From the NCBI GenBank assembly GCA_904063045.1, contig CAJFCJ010000149.1, positions 1-27,338 on the forward strand: 27,338 bases of DNA, read 5' to 3'. A program made the position numbers and the translations under genes. Source of the stretch: Dimorphilus gyrociliatus (lineage: Eukaryota; Annelida; Polychaeta; Dinophilidae). Shown here in pieces: positions 1-9,264 of this stretch. How positions within the stretch are numbered: position 1 is the first letter of the stretch; the number at the start of each line of letters is the position of its first letter. Under the pieces are notes generated by a model. It was not told the DNA's origin. It ran no database searches and saw only the letters and a program-made list of their open reading frames with translations.

Positions 1-2
1 AC

Positions 3-292
3 CTTGATGACATAATAATATTTACCAAGTCGCTGGACCAACATTGGAAGCATTGGAGACCATTCTTCAACAGATTCAAAAGTACAATTTTAAGATTAAA
101 CTAAGTAAATGTGTGTTTGAAAGAACAAGTTCAATTCTTGGACACATTGTATCAGAAAAGGGATTGAAACAGATAAGTCCAAGACAGAAAATTAATAATT
201 TACAGCCACCAGTGTTTGCAAATTCACTACTAAGCTTGTTGCATTTGTGGCTATTACAGAAAATTTATACAAGATTTTGCAAGAGTAGCTAA
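3..292 (+). pseudogene. Reverse transcriptase, C-terminal part (fragment, frameshifted)
   Basis: The window begins inside the RT catalytic box: the codons from base 3 read LDDIIIF, the last part of the Y-x-D-D motif, whose aspartates coordinate the catalytic metals. The frame changes near base 45. The next frame continues with features of gypsy RT domains 6-7: a K-x-S-K-C-V-F segment and an LGHIVSEKGL motif near bases 135-165. The frame then drifts again in the thumb/connection region and stops at 292. Fingers and most of the palm are missing because of the window edge. In an active element this enzyme copies the RNA genome into DNA in the particle. Family assignment is secure; the copy is dead. 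Confidence 0.85.
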
Positions 293-354
293 ACCTCTGT
301 ATATGTTAATGAAACTACAGGGAAAAAGGATAAATTGCAATGGACTGAGAAGCC

Positions 355-1154
355 AAGCAATCATTTTTCAAGTTGAGAGATGCAGTAGTTAACCCTCCTG
401 TATTACAACTACCTGATTTTGCTAAAGATTTTCACTTAACAACAGATGCATCGAATGTAGCTGTAGGAGGAGTTCTTGAACAAGTTTATGTAGATGAGAA
501 TGGGAAGAAAACAATGAAACCCATTGCCTACGCTTCAAAACAATTCAACAATAATCAAATGAAATATGCAGCCTATCAAAAGGAAGCATTTGGTGTTTAC
601 TGGGTTGTAAAGAAATTTTACATTACCTTCAAGACAAGCCATTCTTTTTATATACTGACCATCAGAGTCTAGTACAAACATTTAAGCAAAACAAATTGAA
701 TGTCAGCACAGCAAAATGGGTCATGGCTTTAATGGATTTAAAATTTACAATTAACTATGTGACAGGACGAAAAAATAGAGCAGATGCATTAACAAGATTA
801 GAAGAATATACACCCCCAAGGAAAGTAACATTTGAAGAGCTAATTCATGGAAAGATCAAAAAGGAGAATTCTCCCTCTATTTCAGTTAAAATGGAACAGT
901 ATGAACATACACCAGAGTTAACTTTTGTAGCTACCAGTGATAACAGTGAAGAGAAAATTGATTTGTCTTCTGTTGACTTACAGTCAGAGCAAGAAAAAGA
1001 TGTGAATTTAAAATCAATTAAAGAATATTTAACATTGGATGGTCAGCTACCTATTCCTTATTTTGGAACTTTTACACCTTTCATAATGGAGATGTTTGTT
1101 CACAAGGAAATGATCTGGATTATCCTTGAAGAAAGAACATTCTGGTTTTACTGA
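355..1154 (+). pseudogene. RNase H domain and RNase H-integrase linker (frameshifted)
   Basis: RNase H removes the RNA strand during reverse transcription. Two frames carry it. The first (about 355-672) has the TDAS motif with the catalytic Asp at 445-447, and the catalytic Glu at 583-585 within QKEAFGVYW. The frame shifts near 620-655, and the second frame (about 645-1154) gives the third acidic residue in TDHQSL (Asp at 657-659). It continues with an INYVTGRKNRADALTRL segment, the conserved end of gypsy RNase H. The rest of that frame, to the TGA at 1152-1154, is a charged linker with an SIKEYL-type helix seen just before integrase zinc fingers in this group. All three catalytic positions are present although the frame is broken. 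Confidence 0.85.
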
Positions 1155-1194
1155 CCATTTGATGCTAATCTGCTCCCTAAATTCATAAAAATAA

Positions 1195-2200
1195 ATTCAC
1201 AATCACATGGACCAGAATGACATTACAAATAATTACAAAGACTTTTGGCACAAAATTAAAGATTATGATTGAGAATTCAATAAAGGATTGCACTTTGTGT
1301 GAACAAATGAATGGTAGGAGTAGAGTATACCCTTTGGTAGAAACCTTTCACCCTGCATCACCAATGGAGTGGTAGCCATGGATATAATGGACCCTTACCC
1401 ATGGTTAAGTCATACAGATTCATACTTGTGATAGTGGATCATTTCAGTAGATACACAGTTTTATATGCACTCAAACAGCAAACCAGTAAAGAAATTGCAA
1501 ACCTTCTTTTCAACAGATTTTTTCCCATTTTTGGAATTCCCAAACAAATGTGACAGATCAAGGAAGAAACTTTGTTGGTAAAGCTTTTAAAGAGTTTATG
1601 AAGGTATTAGGTATTGAGAAAATCCAAACAACAGCTTATAGAAGCCAGAGCAATGGACTAGTTGAACGAAGAAATAGAGAAGTGAGGAAGGAAATCAATA
1701 AATTAGTGGTGGAAGAAAATCAGCATAACTGGTTGCAAACCTACCCTTGATTCAAGCATTTTTGAATCAATCACCTGTGGAAGTACAAGACTACCACCCA
1801 GGAACTTCTTTTGGCACCAGCACAAGAACACTGATTGATGTAACAATGCATACTACCTCTCCTGAAACAAATGTACTATTTGTATTCAATCACCAGCAGC
1901 AATTGGTACAGTTAAGAGCCTTCTGTAAATCCATCATGGCAAAAGAACAATATAGGGAAAGAAAGAATAGAAATCTCAATCTTCCAAATATTTTGAGGTT
2001 GATGATGAAGTATTCTTAAGAATGATGCTGCAAGAATTGCAATAACAAAAATCCTTCTTTAAAATGGTTAGGCCCATACCGAATAACAAAGTCAATCATC
2101 AAAAGTGGATATATGAAATACAAATGGATGATAATACATGCAAGTTGGTACATGGTAGCAGATTAAGACTAGCCAATGAATCTAATAAGTTGGAAACAGG
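1195..2200 (+). pseudogene. Integrase: zinc finger, DDE core and GPY/F-like tail (broken)
   Basis: Integrase inserts the DNA copy into host DNA. The zinc-binding HHCC module is degenerate: the Cys pair is visible as CTLC (1289-1300), and the His pair would fall near 1203-1225 in a disrupted frame. In the core, a candidate first Asp is at 1381-1383, followed by an IVDHFSRY segment. The second Asp is at 1556-1558 (TDQGRNF) and the Glu at 1664-1666 (GLVERRNRE). Exactly 35 codons separate them, the D,D35E spacing of retroviral and gypsy integrases. The tail around 2060-2165 has the W-Y-x-I and LVHGSRLRL pattern of the GPY/F module that binds DNA or chromatin. At least four frame changes and a stop at 1747-1749 show it is inactive. 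Confidence 0.85.
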
Positions 2201-2299
2201 GAAAGAAGCAACAACAATCTTTCACCTTGTGGAGAAGGAAATAACACACCTCCAATATCTTTCTCAGGTAGAAGGAAGAAATGACTTCCAATTCCGTTT

Positions 2300-2640
2300 G
2301 AAGAATCAAAAGGCCAAGAAGTCATTGCCTTGTGTGACACGGAGCATTGAGATCCTTTATTACTGAAAAAGAAATCAAGTTAATGGATGTTACAATTATG
2401 GATAAAGAAACAATTGGCTTACCAATTATAACTTCAGTGATGGGAAAGCTTTAAAGCAAAAAGGAAGCGTAAAGCTGAATATCCAATTTGCTGGAGAAAT
2501 ATGGAACAAGAATTTATAGTTATGGAAAATCTAGACATAGCAATAATACTTGGTTGTGATTTCCTACAAACTGTGGGAGCAAACCTCAATTTTGAAGCTA
2601 AACAGTGTTCTCTCAAATTTGATAGAAGGAAAGGGAACCT
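2300..2640 (+). pseudogene. Retropepsin-like aspartic protease, placed after integrase (broken)
   Basis: Retroviral aspartic proteases cut the Gag and Pol polyproteins. An IALCDT segment with its Asp at 2336-2338 is followed directly by bases that spell the Gly-Ala of a DTGA active site once a one-base loss is allowed for. The conserved C-terminal signature ILGCDFLQ lies at 2546-2569, in the frame starting at 2501. The distance from the active-site Asp to the ILG Gly is 72 codons, as expected for a gypsy retropepsin. A further strand pattern (NLNFEAKQCSLKF) follows, as in the family. At least three frame changes or stops separate the two halves. The usual place for this domain is upstream of RT, so its position is unusual. 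Identification rests on the active-site spacing and the flap-to-C-terminus pattern. Confidence 0.7.
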
Positions 2641-3218
2641 GGCTGAAAGAATAAGGCAACCTCAACTAAACAAAGTCACTATAGCCATGATGGGACAGCA
2701 TGACTCTTCATCAGAAAGCTCAGATAGTGATGACTCAGAGATGGAAGTTACTAATTCTGATACTGGTTATGACACAAGCAATACTTTCAAAACAGACAGT
2801 AATTACAGTCTCAATGAACCTTCAAGCTCATCTGAAAGTGATGACACAGAAACAAATAATGAACTGGATCAAAATACAGATTCAGAGGCAAACATTATCT
2901 CTGATAGAGAAGATGAAATATCTAGTTCAGACGATGAGTCAATAATTATTGAAGGTGAAATTATTGACATAACCCATTCGGATAATGAGTCCCTCATAGT
3001 GGTAGATTCATCCCAAGATGAGAAAGAAAATACAAGTGACACAGACAATGAGTCAGTCATATTTTTAGATGAGACTAAAATCATCTCTGAACAATTAGAT
3101 TCCCAACAAGAAGTGGAACCACAATATATAGAGTTAGAAGATGGAATAACTATCAGAGTGGAACAACAACACAAAACTTTCAACCATTCAACTATAGCCA
3201 ACACAGGAAGAGCTAACA
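2641..3218 (+). other. Acidic Ser/Asp/Glu-rich linker between protease and envelope
   Basis: The frame that opens at 2501 runs without a stop through this stretch to 3779. From about 2699 to 3130 it is dominated by Ser, Asp, Glu, Thr and Asn, with clusters such as SSSESSDSDDSEME, and is predicted disordered. It contains few Lys or Arg and no membrane segment. It joins the protease end to the hydrophobic segment that starts the envelope. Possible roles are a long envelope leader, a linker cut off by the protease, or part of a separate upstream protein if the envelope starts at the ATG at 3219. No known domain was recognised. Minus-strand frames here are shadows of the acidic codons. Confidence 0.6.
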
Positions 3219-5632
3219 TGAAACAGATGTTGTGGCTTCCACTAATGATGACTGTAATGGTGATCTGTGGCTGCATCCACTCAATAACAGTCCCAAAACC
3301 ATCCTACCAAGGTGCTTATGTTACAAGTGCAAACATTACCTTAACATTTAAACCACCGTTATACTTTTGTTCTAACCAACTACCAAGCCAGGCATTTGAT
3401 CTAGCAGATGAGCCAACTTGTAATATAGAATCACAAGAAACCAAGACAATTACAGCTGATATCTATGAATTGAACTTGGAAGAAATTGAAACAAGAGCAG
3501 TAAAATGTCAAGTGTATCTAAGAACTAATTTTTACACTTACTATTTCTTTGGAGCAAAGAAGAGGAGGATTGTTAACTCAGTTATCAAAGTAACTCATGA
3601 TCAATGCAGACAGATGATAAAGACAAACGATCTTTTCAAGGAAACCTTTAATGGTGAAAAGAACACTTGGATCCACCAAGATCAGTTTCCTGCTGCTACA
3701 CATGGCCAACAACGACCAAGGTGCTGGAATACACCACAATTATCCAGTTTGGCAAAGCATATTGGCAACCTCCTAATATGAAAATTACAACTAATCTGGA
3801 CTACCTGGAAGATTGTTTACCAGGGCAGTCCTATTGTGAGACAGAAGAGGCAATTATTGTCTTTAGAAACCTCAAGAATAATTACACACTTGGGCAACAA
3901 TCACCATGGATAAAAATTAGCACAGAATTAGTTGTATCAAATTTGCTGGTCACTATTCTTGTCCAGGGTATTCTATTCTGGACATCCCTTATCAAGATAA
4001 GTTTATTGATGGAATTGGTGGTCCTGGAACAAAAGTACTAGTACCACTGGAGGACAGAGTTTAATACAGGAAACAAGCAAGGAACACCTATACAATTTGC
4101 TACAATATCAGAAGATTGGCAAAAATGAAGAAAAACGACTATTAAACTATCCCAATAAAGTTGAAGAACAAATTATACTATACAAGCGAAACAACCCCTT
4201 ACCAAGTCTTAACCAATGGTACAGAGAAACAAACACAAAGTATAAACTAATGAGAAATAAAGGCACACTCAAGGAAGTTGTGATATATCATCTACAACAA
4301 CCCATTAGTCCATCTTACTGGGAGCTGGATAACTATTATATCCAAGAAATGCTGCAAGCAGTCAATTGGACAAGGGCAACAAGACAATCTGTTACGATTT
4401 CAAAATATGTATACAGTGAGAAAAGAATCAAAAAGAAGGTATTACCAACATTGGGCATATGGTATAAAGGACCACCAGCCAGAGAATTCAAGATTACCTA
4501 TGAAGGAATTTATTTTACTCTACACATGAGAATGGCTAAAAAGCAGATGAAGAAGGAAGCAAAACTGAAACATAAGATAAGTAAAAACCCATACCACAAA
4601 TTCCCATTGGAAATGAGAGAAGCTGCCCAAACATCTACCTTACTACATGGTATTGATTCAAATTTTAAGAATTTAAAAAAGTTTACCCAACAGCTGTCAA
4701 GTCTTCTCTGCAATCAATTTGTTCAAAGAAGCAGAATGATGGCATTACTAGCAAATTTGGATCCTCAATTGACCACAGTGTTAACAAATGAGTTGGGAAT
4801 GCACAGTAGTCAGATGGGAGAATTAGCTATAATTAAACAATGTTCACCAATAGCCTCAACAGAAGTAGTTTGTGACTTAAGCATGATAAAAAAGAATAAC
4901 AAATGTTCTCAATTTTTACTTGTCACCATGAACAACCTGCTTTTCCAAGTAGAACCAGTTACTCATGTTTTACAGCAAGTCAATCCTGAAGAGATTACCT
5001 ATAATGAGTGTAAGTCTAACAAGTTATTCTACAAAACAACTCACAACCCATTAAATCCTATAAGAAACCAACCAATGAAAGACAAAACGTATGTGTATTA
5101 TTCAGAAAGAGGATGCAGATTTCACACTGTGTCTGCAAAATTCATGCAGTTACATATCCACAATCACCTTTCTGAACCAAAAATTGAAATTGCCAGATTA
5201 GCTGATCTACTCCACCATGGGGTAAAGAAGGATATTGCATACCAGCACTCAAAAATTAAGCAAGTTATCAGTTCACTGGAACAGAAGCAGGCAAGGTATG
5301 ATAACATGGTCACTGTTGCAGAGAAAAATGGCATTGTACCCAATTTATCTGGAATTAAAAAGTTTTTCCATAGTTGGTACTATAAACCTGGGAAAACACT
5401 TTATGTTATCATACGAAATATTTGTTTGAGTATTGTAGTGTCAATGGTATGTATCATCATTTTCAACTATATTATTGGAAGAAGAAAACAAAGAGAAGAA
5501 ATTGCTACCCCAAGTGAGAGCACAGATAACTCTCCTGAAAACCCAAAACTAATGAAACAAAGTTGTAGCTTTAGTCAACATCAAACTAATGAAGAAGAAC
5601 AACCACCTGTAATTCTCATTAAATCAAGATGA
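3219..5632 (+). pseudogene. Envelope-like glycoprotein (frameshifted)
   Basis: An ATG at 3219 begins a hydrophobic segment (LPLMMTVMVICGC) like a signal peptide, followed by Cys-rich extracellular-looking sequence with N-glycosylation sites (NIT near 3333, NYT near 3880, NWT near 4365). Frames change near 3700, 3930 and 4058; from 4097 the rest is one 511-codon frame. That frame has basic clusters (for example EKRIKKK near 4420) that could be cleavage sites, though none is a clear R-x-K/R-R furin site. It then has a heptad-rich region (about 5190-5320), one membrane anchor (about 5390-5478) and a 50-residue cytoplasmic tail. This is the layout of a class I-like or other single-pass viral fusion protein, but the class cannot be assigned. 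It is dead through frameshifts. Expression may have used a spliced RNA. Confidence 0.65.
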
Positions 5633-5647
5633 AGGGACTCATCTTCA

Positions 5648-5662
5648 CAAAGAAGGGGGAAG
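5648..5662 (+). promoter_or_regulatory. Polypurine tract
   Basis: A purine run, AAAGAAGGGGGAAG, lies 16 bases after the envelope stop and directly before the LTR-like start TTGTACAAC. This is the place and composition of the plus-strand primer of LTR elements. Confidence 0.7.
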
Positions 5663-5823
5663 TTGTACAACTTTGGTTATATTTTACATGCTTGAACTCT
5701 ATTATTTTATGCAACATATACATGTACATCTTAAAACCTACGCAAGAAAATGCTATAACATTGGCCAAACATAAGTCTGATTAGTCAGCTTGAAGGCTCA
5801 TCTTTAATTACCAATAAAGGTTT

Positions 5824-5895
5824 GGCCAAGTTATAATTTAATTAACTTGCCTAGGGTGTGGCCAAGTTATAATTCAATTAACCTTCCTAAATGTT
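5824..5895 (+). repeat. 36-bp direct duplication in LTR U3
   Basis: GGCCAAGTTATAAT starts at 5824 and again at 5860, each followed by a TTAATTAAC- or CAATTAACC-type tail. A shorter related GGCCAAA occurs at 5763. Duplicated U3 blocks often act as enhancer repeats; here the function is inference. Confidence 0.65.
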
Positions 5896-5988
5896 GAACC
5901 TTGTAACATCCTGTTACTAAAGATAAATATGAACTACACATTTCGGCAACTGTAAAGTGATGATTGGATGTCAGAGACAAACCTCAAA

Positions 5989-5998
5989 GTATATAAAT
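5989..5998 (+). promoter_or_regulatory. LTR TATA box
   Basis: GTATATAAAT, about 200 bases upstream of the LTR poly(A) signal, fits a polymerase II promoter at the U3/R boundary. Confidence 0.55.
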
Positions 5999-6199
5999 CC
6001 TCATTATTCTCATTTGGCATGCAGCTTCCATCTGGACCCAAGGACCTGGGAAAATCATCTGGAAACAACCTCCACTGGAACCATCCATCTACTCCTCAAC
6101 ATTGGAAGACAGTTTGGTAATTTGGCAACCTGCTATTACAAACTATCTACTCTGCTATTGAACTCTCATATTGTTACTTGCTTAAGTATTATTATTGCG

Positions 6200-6205
6200 A
6201 ATAAA
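6200..6205 (+). terminator. LTR poly(A) signal
   Basis: A canonical AATAAA hexamer. About 27 bases downstream is a small hairpin, GGTTC-GAGTA-GAACC (6233-6247), close to where cleavage would be expected. Confidence 0.6.
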
Positions 6206-6262
6206 CCGTTTTAATTTAAACATTTGTTTAAAGGTTCGAGTAGAACCAGTATTGTTATAACT

Positions 6263-9208
6263 TGCAAACGCATAGATTTTGCCAGCAAGAGCAGTACATT
6301 ATATAAAAAGGTATGAAACTGGAGGTAGAAAATCACATAAATCACCAATTATGGTTATTGAACCCACCAACTAAATTCACAGTGCTGAGTGTGAAAAGTT
6401 CATCCAGTAATGAGATTCAATTGGCTTGATAGTTGACAATCGCCTGATGGTTTTCAATCTTATGGAATATTCATCAGATCAAGCTCAGAAGATAACAATT
6501 GTTGGCAGTATTTGTGTTTCAACATAAAATAAAATATAAAACCATATAGGTAAGACACCTTTTCAAATATCAACGAGCTCATTTAGATAAATCATTCAGA
6601 TAAATTTTAGAATGCACTCTTGTCTAGATATCAATTTCTACAAATGTATATAATAAGCCAAAGGGAGATCATATGACTTTCAATATCGGCCCATTTGGAA
6701 AACTAGGTTTTTTTATCGACAGTCAGTTGCCAATCAGAAGCAGGTCAGGTCAGATACCAATGTACATTCTTAAAAGGATCGCCTGTCGAGTTTCAGAATC
6801 AATTTGATTACATGTAATCAATGTTTAGGCATTACCAGGCAGATTTTTAGCAAACTGTGTGCTTGATGATTGATTGTATATGTAAATATGTAAATTCGTA
6901 GACTGTTGTTATAGAAACACCGAGTTTTTCAAGCAATTTTTTTGAGCAATGTTCGAAAAGTTGGCATTTGAATGGATAAATTTTGGAATATTATACATTG
7001 TTTTATTTCAACAATTGGCTGCACAGTTCAATGTTTTTGCTACAATCAGGCATTTCATTGACACTCAAATATTTTGTAAAGAATCTTGTCAAACAGCCCA
7101 CTTTGTAATGATATCTTCTCAGTTTTTTTATCAAATGAATTTCAATAAATCTATAGATTGAGTCAAAGCTTGTCAAATAGCAACTCTCGATTAAAAATCA
7201 CGTTTTTTCAAATACAGAGCTGAGTTATTAAAATGTTTCATAGAGCATATATGACATGACATGAATGCTCGAATGATGCTAGACAACAAAAACATTGCCA
7301 ACCATCCAAAGAATGCAAATGATAATAAAAAATCAATAAGACTTTCCGAGAATGGCTGAAATATTTAAGCACATGATATTAAGATGGGCATTTTGAAAAA
7401 TCAAGGTTCTCAGAATTCTGTATTATAATTCATTTTGCTTGAACTGGACCTAATTTTTTACCTGGCAAGTGGACATGTGGTTATAAGCAAAAATCATATA
7501 CGGCCATGCCTAAAGATAATTTTTCATATGTTTCTCATCAATAATTGTCTATAATTTATTTTTGGTTTAACTCGAAATGAGTGAGCAAAGCTAATCTGAA
7601 TGGCGCTTACCAATCCATCTTATGTAAATTTAAACTTTTTCTAAGACAAAACTGGTGGCATTTTTCTTTTAACTATAAGCCTTTATATGGTTAAACATTT
7701 TTGTTTCCCTTTCTAATTCTAGATGATATATTTGTTTTTTATCTCTTTGAATAGATAAATTTGAGACAGCAATTCAATCCTGATAATTATATAAAAAACT
7801 TAAAGAATTTGCTACCATGAATATCTTGATCATGCTTTAAAAAAAAGCTTCATAGCCTAATTGTTCATTATTTTTTGTGATGAGAAAAGCATATTTTTGG
7901 TAGTTCGGCTGTCTGATGATGGAATGGCATGATAGGTAAGATCTGTTCATCAACTTTTTGCTTTAAAATCCTAAACTCATTCATAAGACTGTTTCTTTGC
8001 TTTACCTTATGACTAATGGACAATATCTAGCATATAAAGATTATAAAATATCTGGCTGTTTATGTATGTGCCTAGTGCCATGTTTAAGGAATTATAAATA
8101 TCAAAACTTGGCAAAATCATATTTCAGGATCAAGTATATTATTCATTTTTGTATTTTCCTAGTCAGCCTGGCCAACTTCAATATGCCAGTAGATTTGGTT
8201 CAAAATGCAATGCTTGTGTACGTGTTCTTCTGTTCAAAAAGCCTTAGATTTCCAATAATATTTATGAAATGGAGGCTGACCTTTCCTACATATAAATTTG
8301 TTCAGGTAAAATTTATATATTGAATGCATTATATGAAAAACGACCCAATGGACAGGTAAAAACACTAAACACGGATTAATACAGGTCTTAAATGCGATAA
8401 TAATAGACATAAAATTATTAACATTCATATTCGGCCCTGTATTCTTAAAAAACTAGTTTTTTTCGAATAAATTAGATTTTGGCTGAGGCTTATCACCAGC
8501 AACTGGCACAAGCTCAGTACATGAGATAATCAACATAATCCATGACTGAAATTGTTAGACTGTTCCGAAATCATCATGGTAGATTGTAAATTGTATTTTC
8601 AAACCAGTTAAACACCAGAAACAAGTTTTCTTGAGCTGGCATCCAATTTTACAATTTATATTTTGATAAATTTAGATAATTGTAATATCATGGCTGTTAA
8701 ACCAAAAAAGACTTTTCTAATACATTTTCAGCAAAAGAATGGGGTGCTTCTTCTTAAATTGGGTAACAAGATCACATTCGATAATTGCTACAAATGACAA
8801 ATCATAAGTGTTTTAACAGGAATTTTTAGCTCTTTAAGAAAATTCACACTAGGTTGAGTGCAGGTGTGCAATTTGTTCGAATTTACGAACAAAGTGCCAT
8901 ATTTTGTTTGGAATTGAGAAGCTTTGGCCACTGATCATGGATCAAAATTGTATTATTATATGAGAATGTGGTATAGCAGTTTGTTTTATAACAGATTTAC
9001 TCAGGATCTTGACAGAAATCACGCCCATTCAGAACTGAAAGAGCTTTTTAGAATAATGAGACAATTTTGTTACTCCTGTGACATGTTCTCATATTGGGAA
9101 TTTTGAAAATGTTTTCAGCCAATAAAAATGAGATAGATGCGACTGTATATTGATATAAATCATGACCCCTCAAACAATATAATCAATAGTACGACCAATA
9201 GTACAAAT
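6263..9208. other. No gene recognised
   Basis: AT-rich, non-repetitive sequence. Open frames of 60-108 codons exist on both strands, but none shows a family motif, long-range frame or composition distinct from chance. No transposon ends, tRNA or tandem repeats were recognised. Confidence 0.5.
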
Positions 9209-9264
9209 TTTTCATAAAAAGATATCTGTAAACTATTTTATGACCAGATATCTTTTTATGAAAA
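9209..9264. repeat. Perfect 20-bp inverted repeat (hairpin)
   Basis: TTTTCATAAAAAGATATCTG (9209-9228) is exactly the reverse complement of 9245-9264, with a 16-base spacer. No mismatch occurs over 20 pairs. Just upstream, CAATAGTAC is repeated with a three-base gap (9184-9204 region). The flanks show no transposon termini or duplications. It may be a hairpin RNA precursor, a recent palindromic mutation, or the remnant of a small foldback element. Confidence 0.85.

Larger units (their letters stand above)
1..6262 (+). mobile_element. 3' part of a decayed Ty3/gypsy-type element with an envelope gene
   Basis: Order seen on the + strand: reverse transcriptase (cut by the window edge), RNase H, integrase, retropepsin-like protease, acidic linker, envelope-like glycoprotein, polypurine tract and 3' LTR. 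RT, RNase H and integrase motifs resemble the Metaviridae (Ty3/gypsy) type. Gag, the 5' LTR and most of RT lie outside the window, so target-site duplications cannot be checked. Each domain has at least one frameshift, so this is an old, inactive copy. Long frames (511 codons in the envelope, 426 codons across protease and envelope) survive, so decay is moderate. The protease position after integrase is the main oddity; a second, normally placed protease upstream of the window cannot be excluded. Confidence 0.85.
5663..6262 (+). repeat. 3' LTR (boundaries approximate)
   Basis: The stretch after the polypurine tract has LTR-like features in order: an AT-rich U3 with a 36-bp duplication (5824-5895), a TATA box (5989-5998), a poly(A) signal (6200-6205) and a U5-like tail. 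The left edge, near TTGTACAAC, is set by the polypurine tract. The right edge is placed near GTTATAAC (6255-6262), which roughly mirrors the left terminus. No second LTR is in the window for comparison, so the end could be off by tens of bases. A short open frame inside it (5957-6214) is not considered coding. Confidence 0.6.

Noticed and set aside
2869-3276. A 135-codon open frame on the minus strand.
   Set aside because: It is the antisense shadow of the acidic, Ser/Asp-rich frame on the plus strand.
5957-6214. An 85-codon open frame in the LTR.
   Set aside because: It spans the promoter, R region and poly(A) signal of the LTR and has no protein features.
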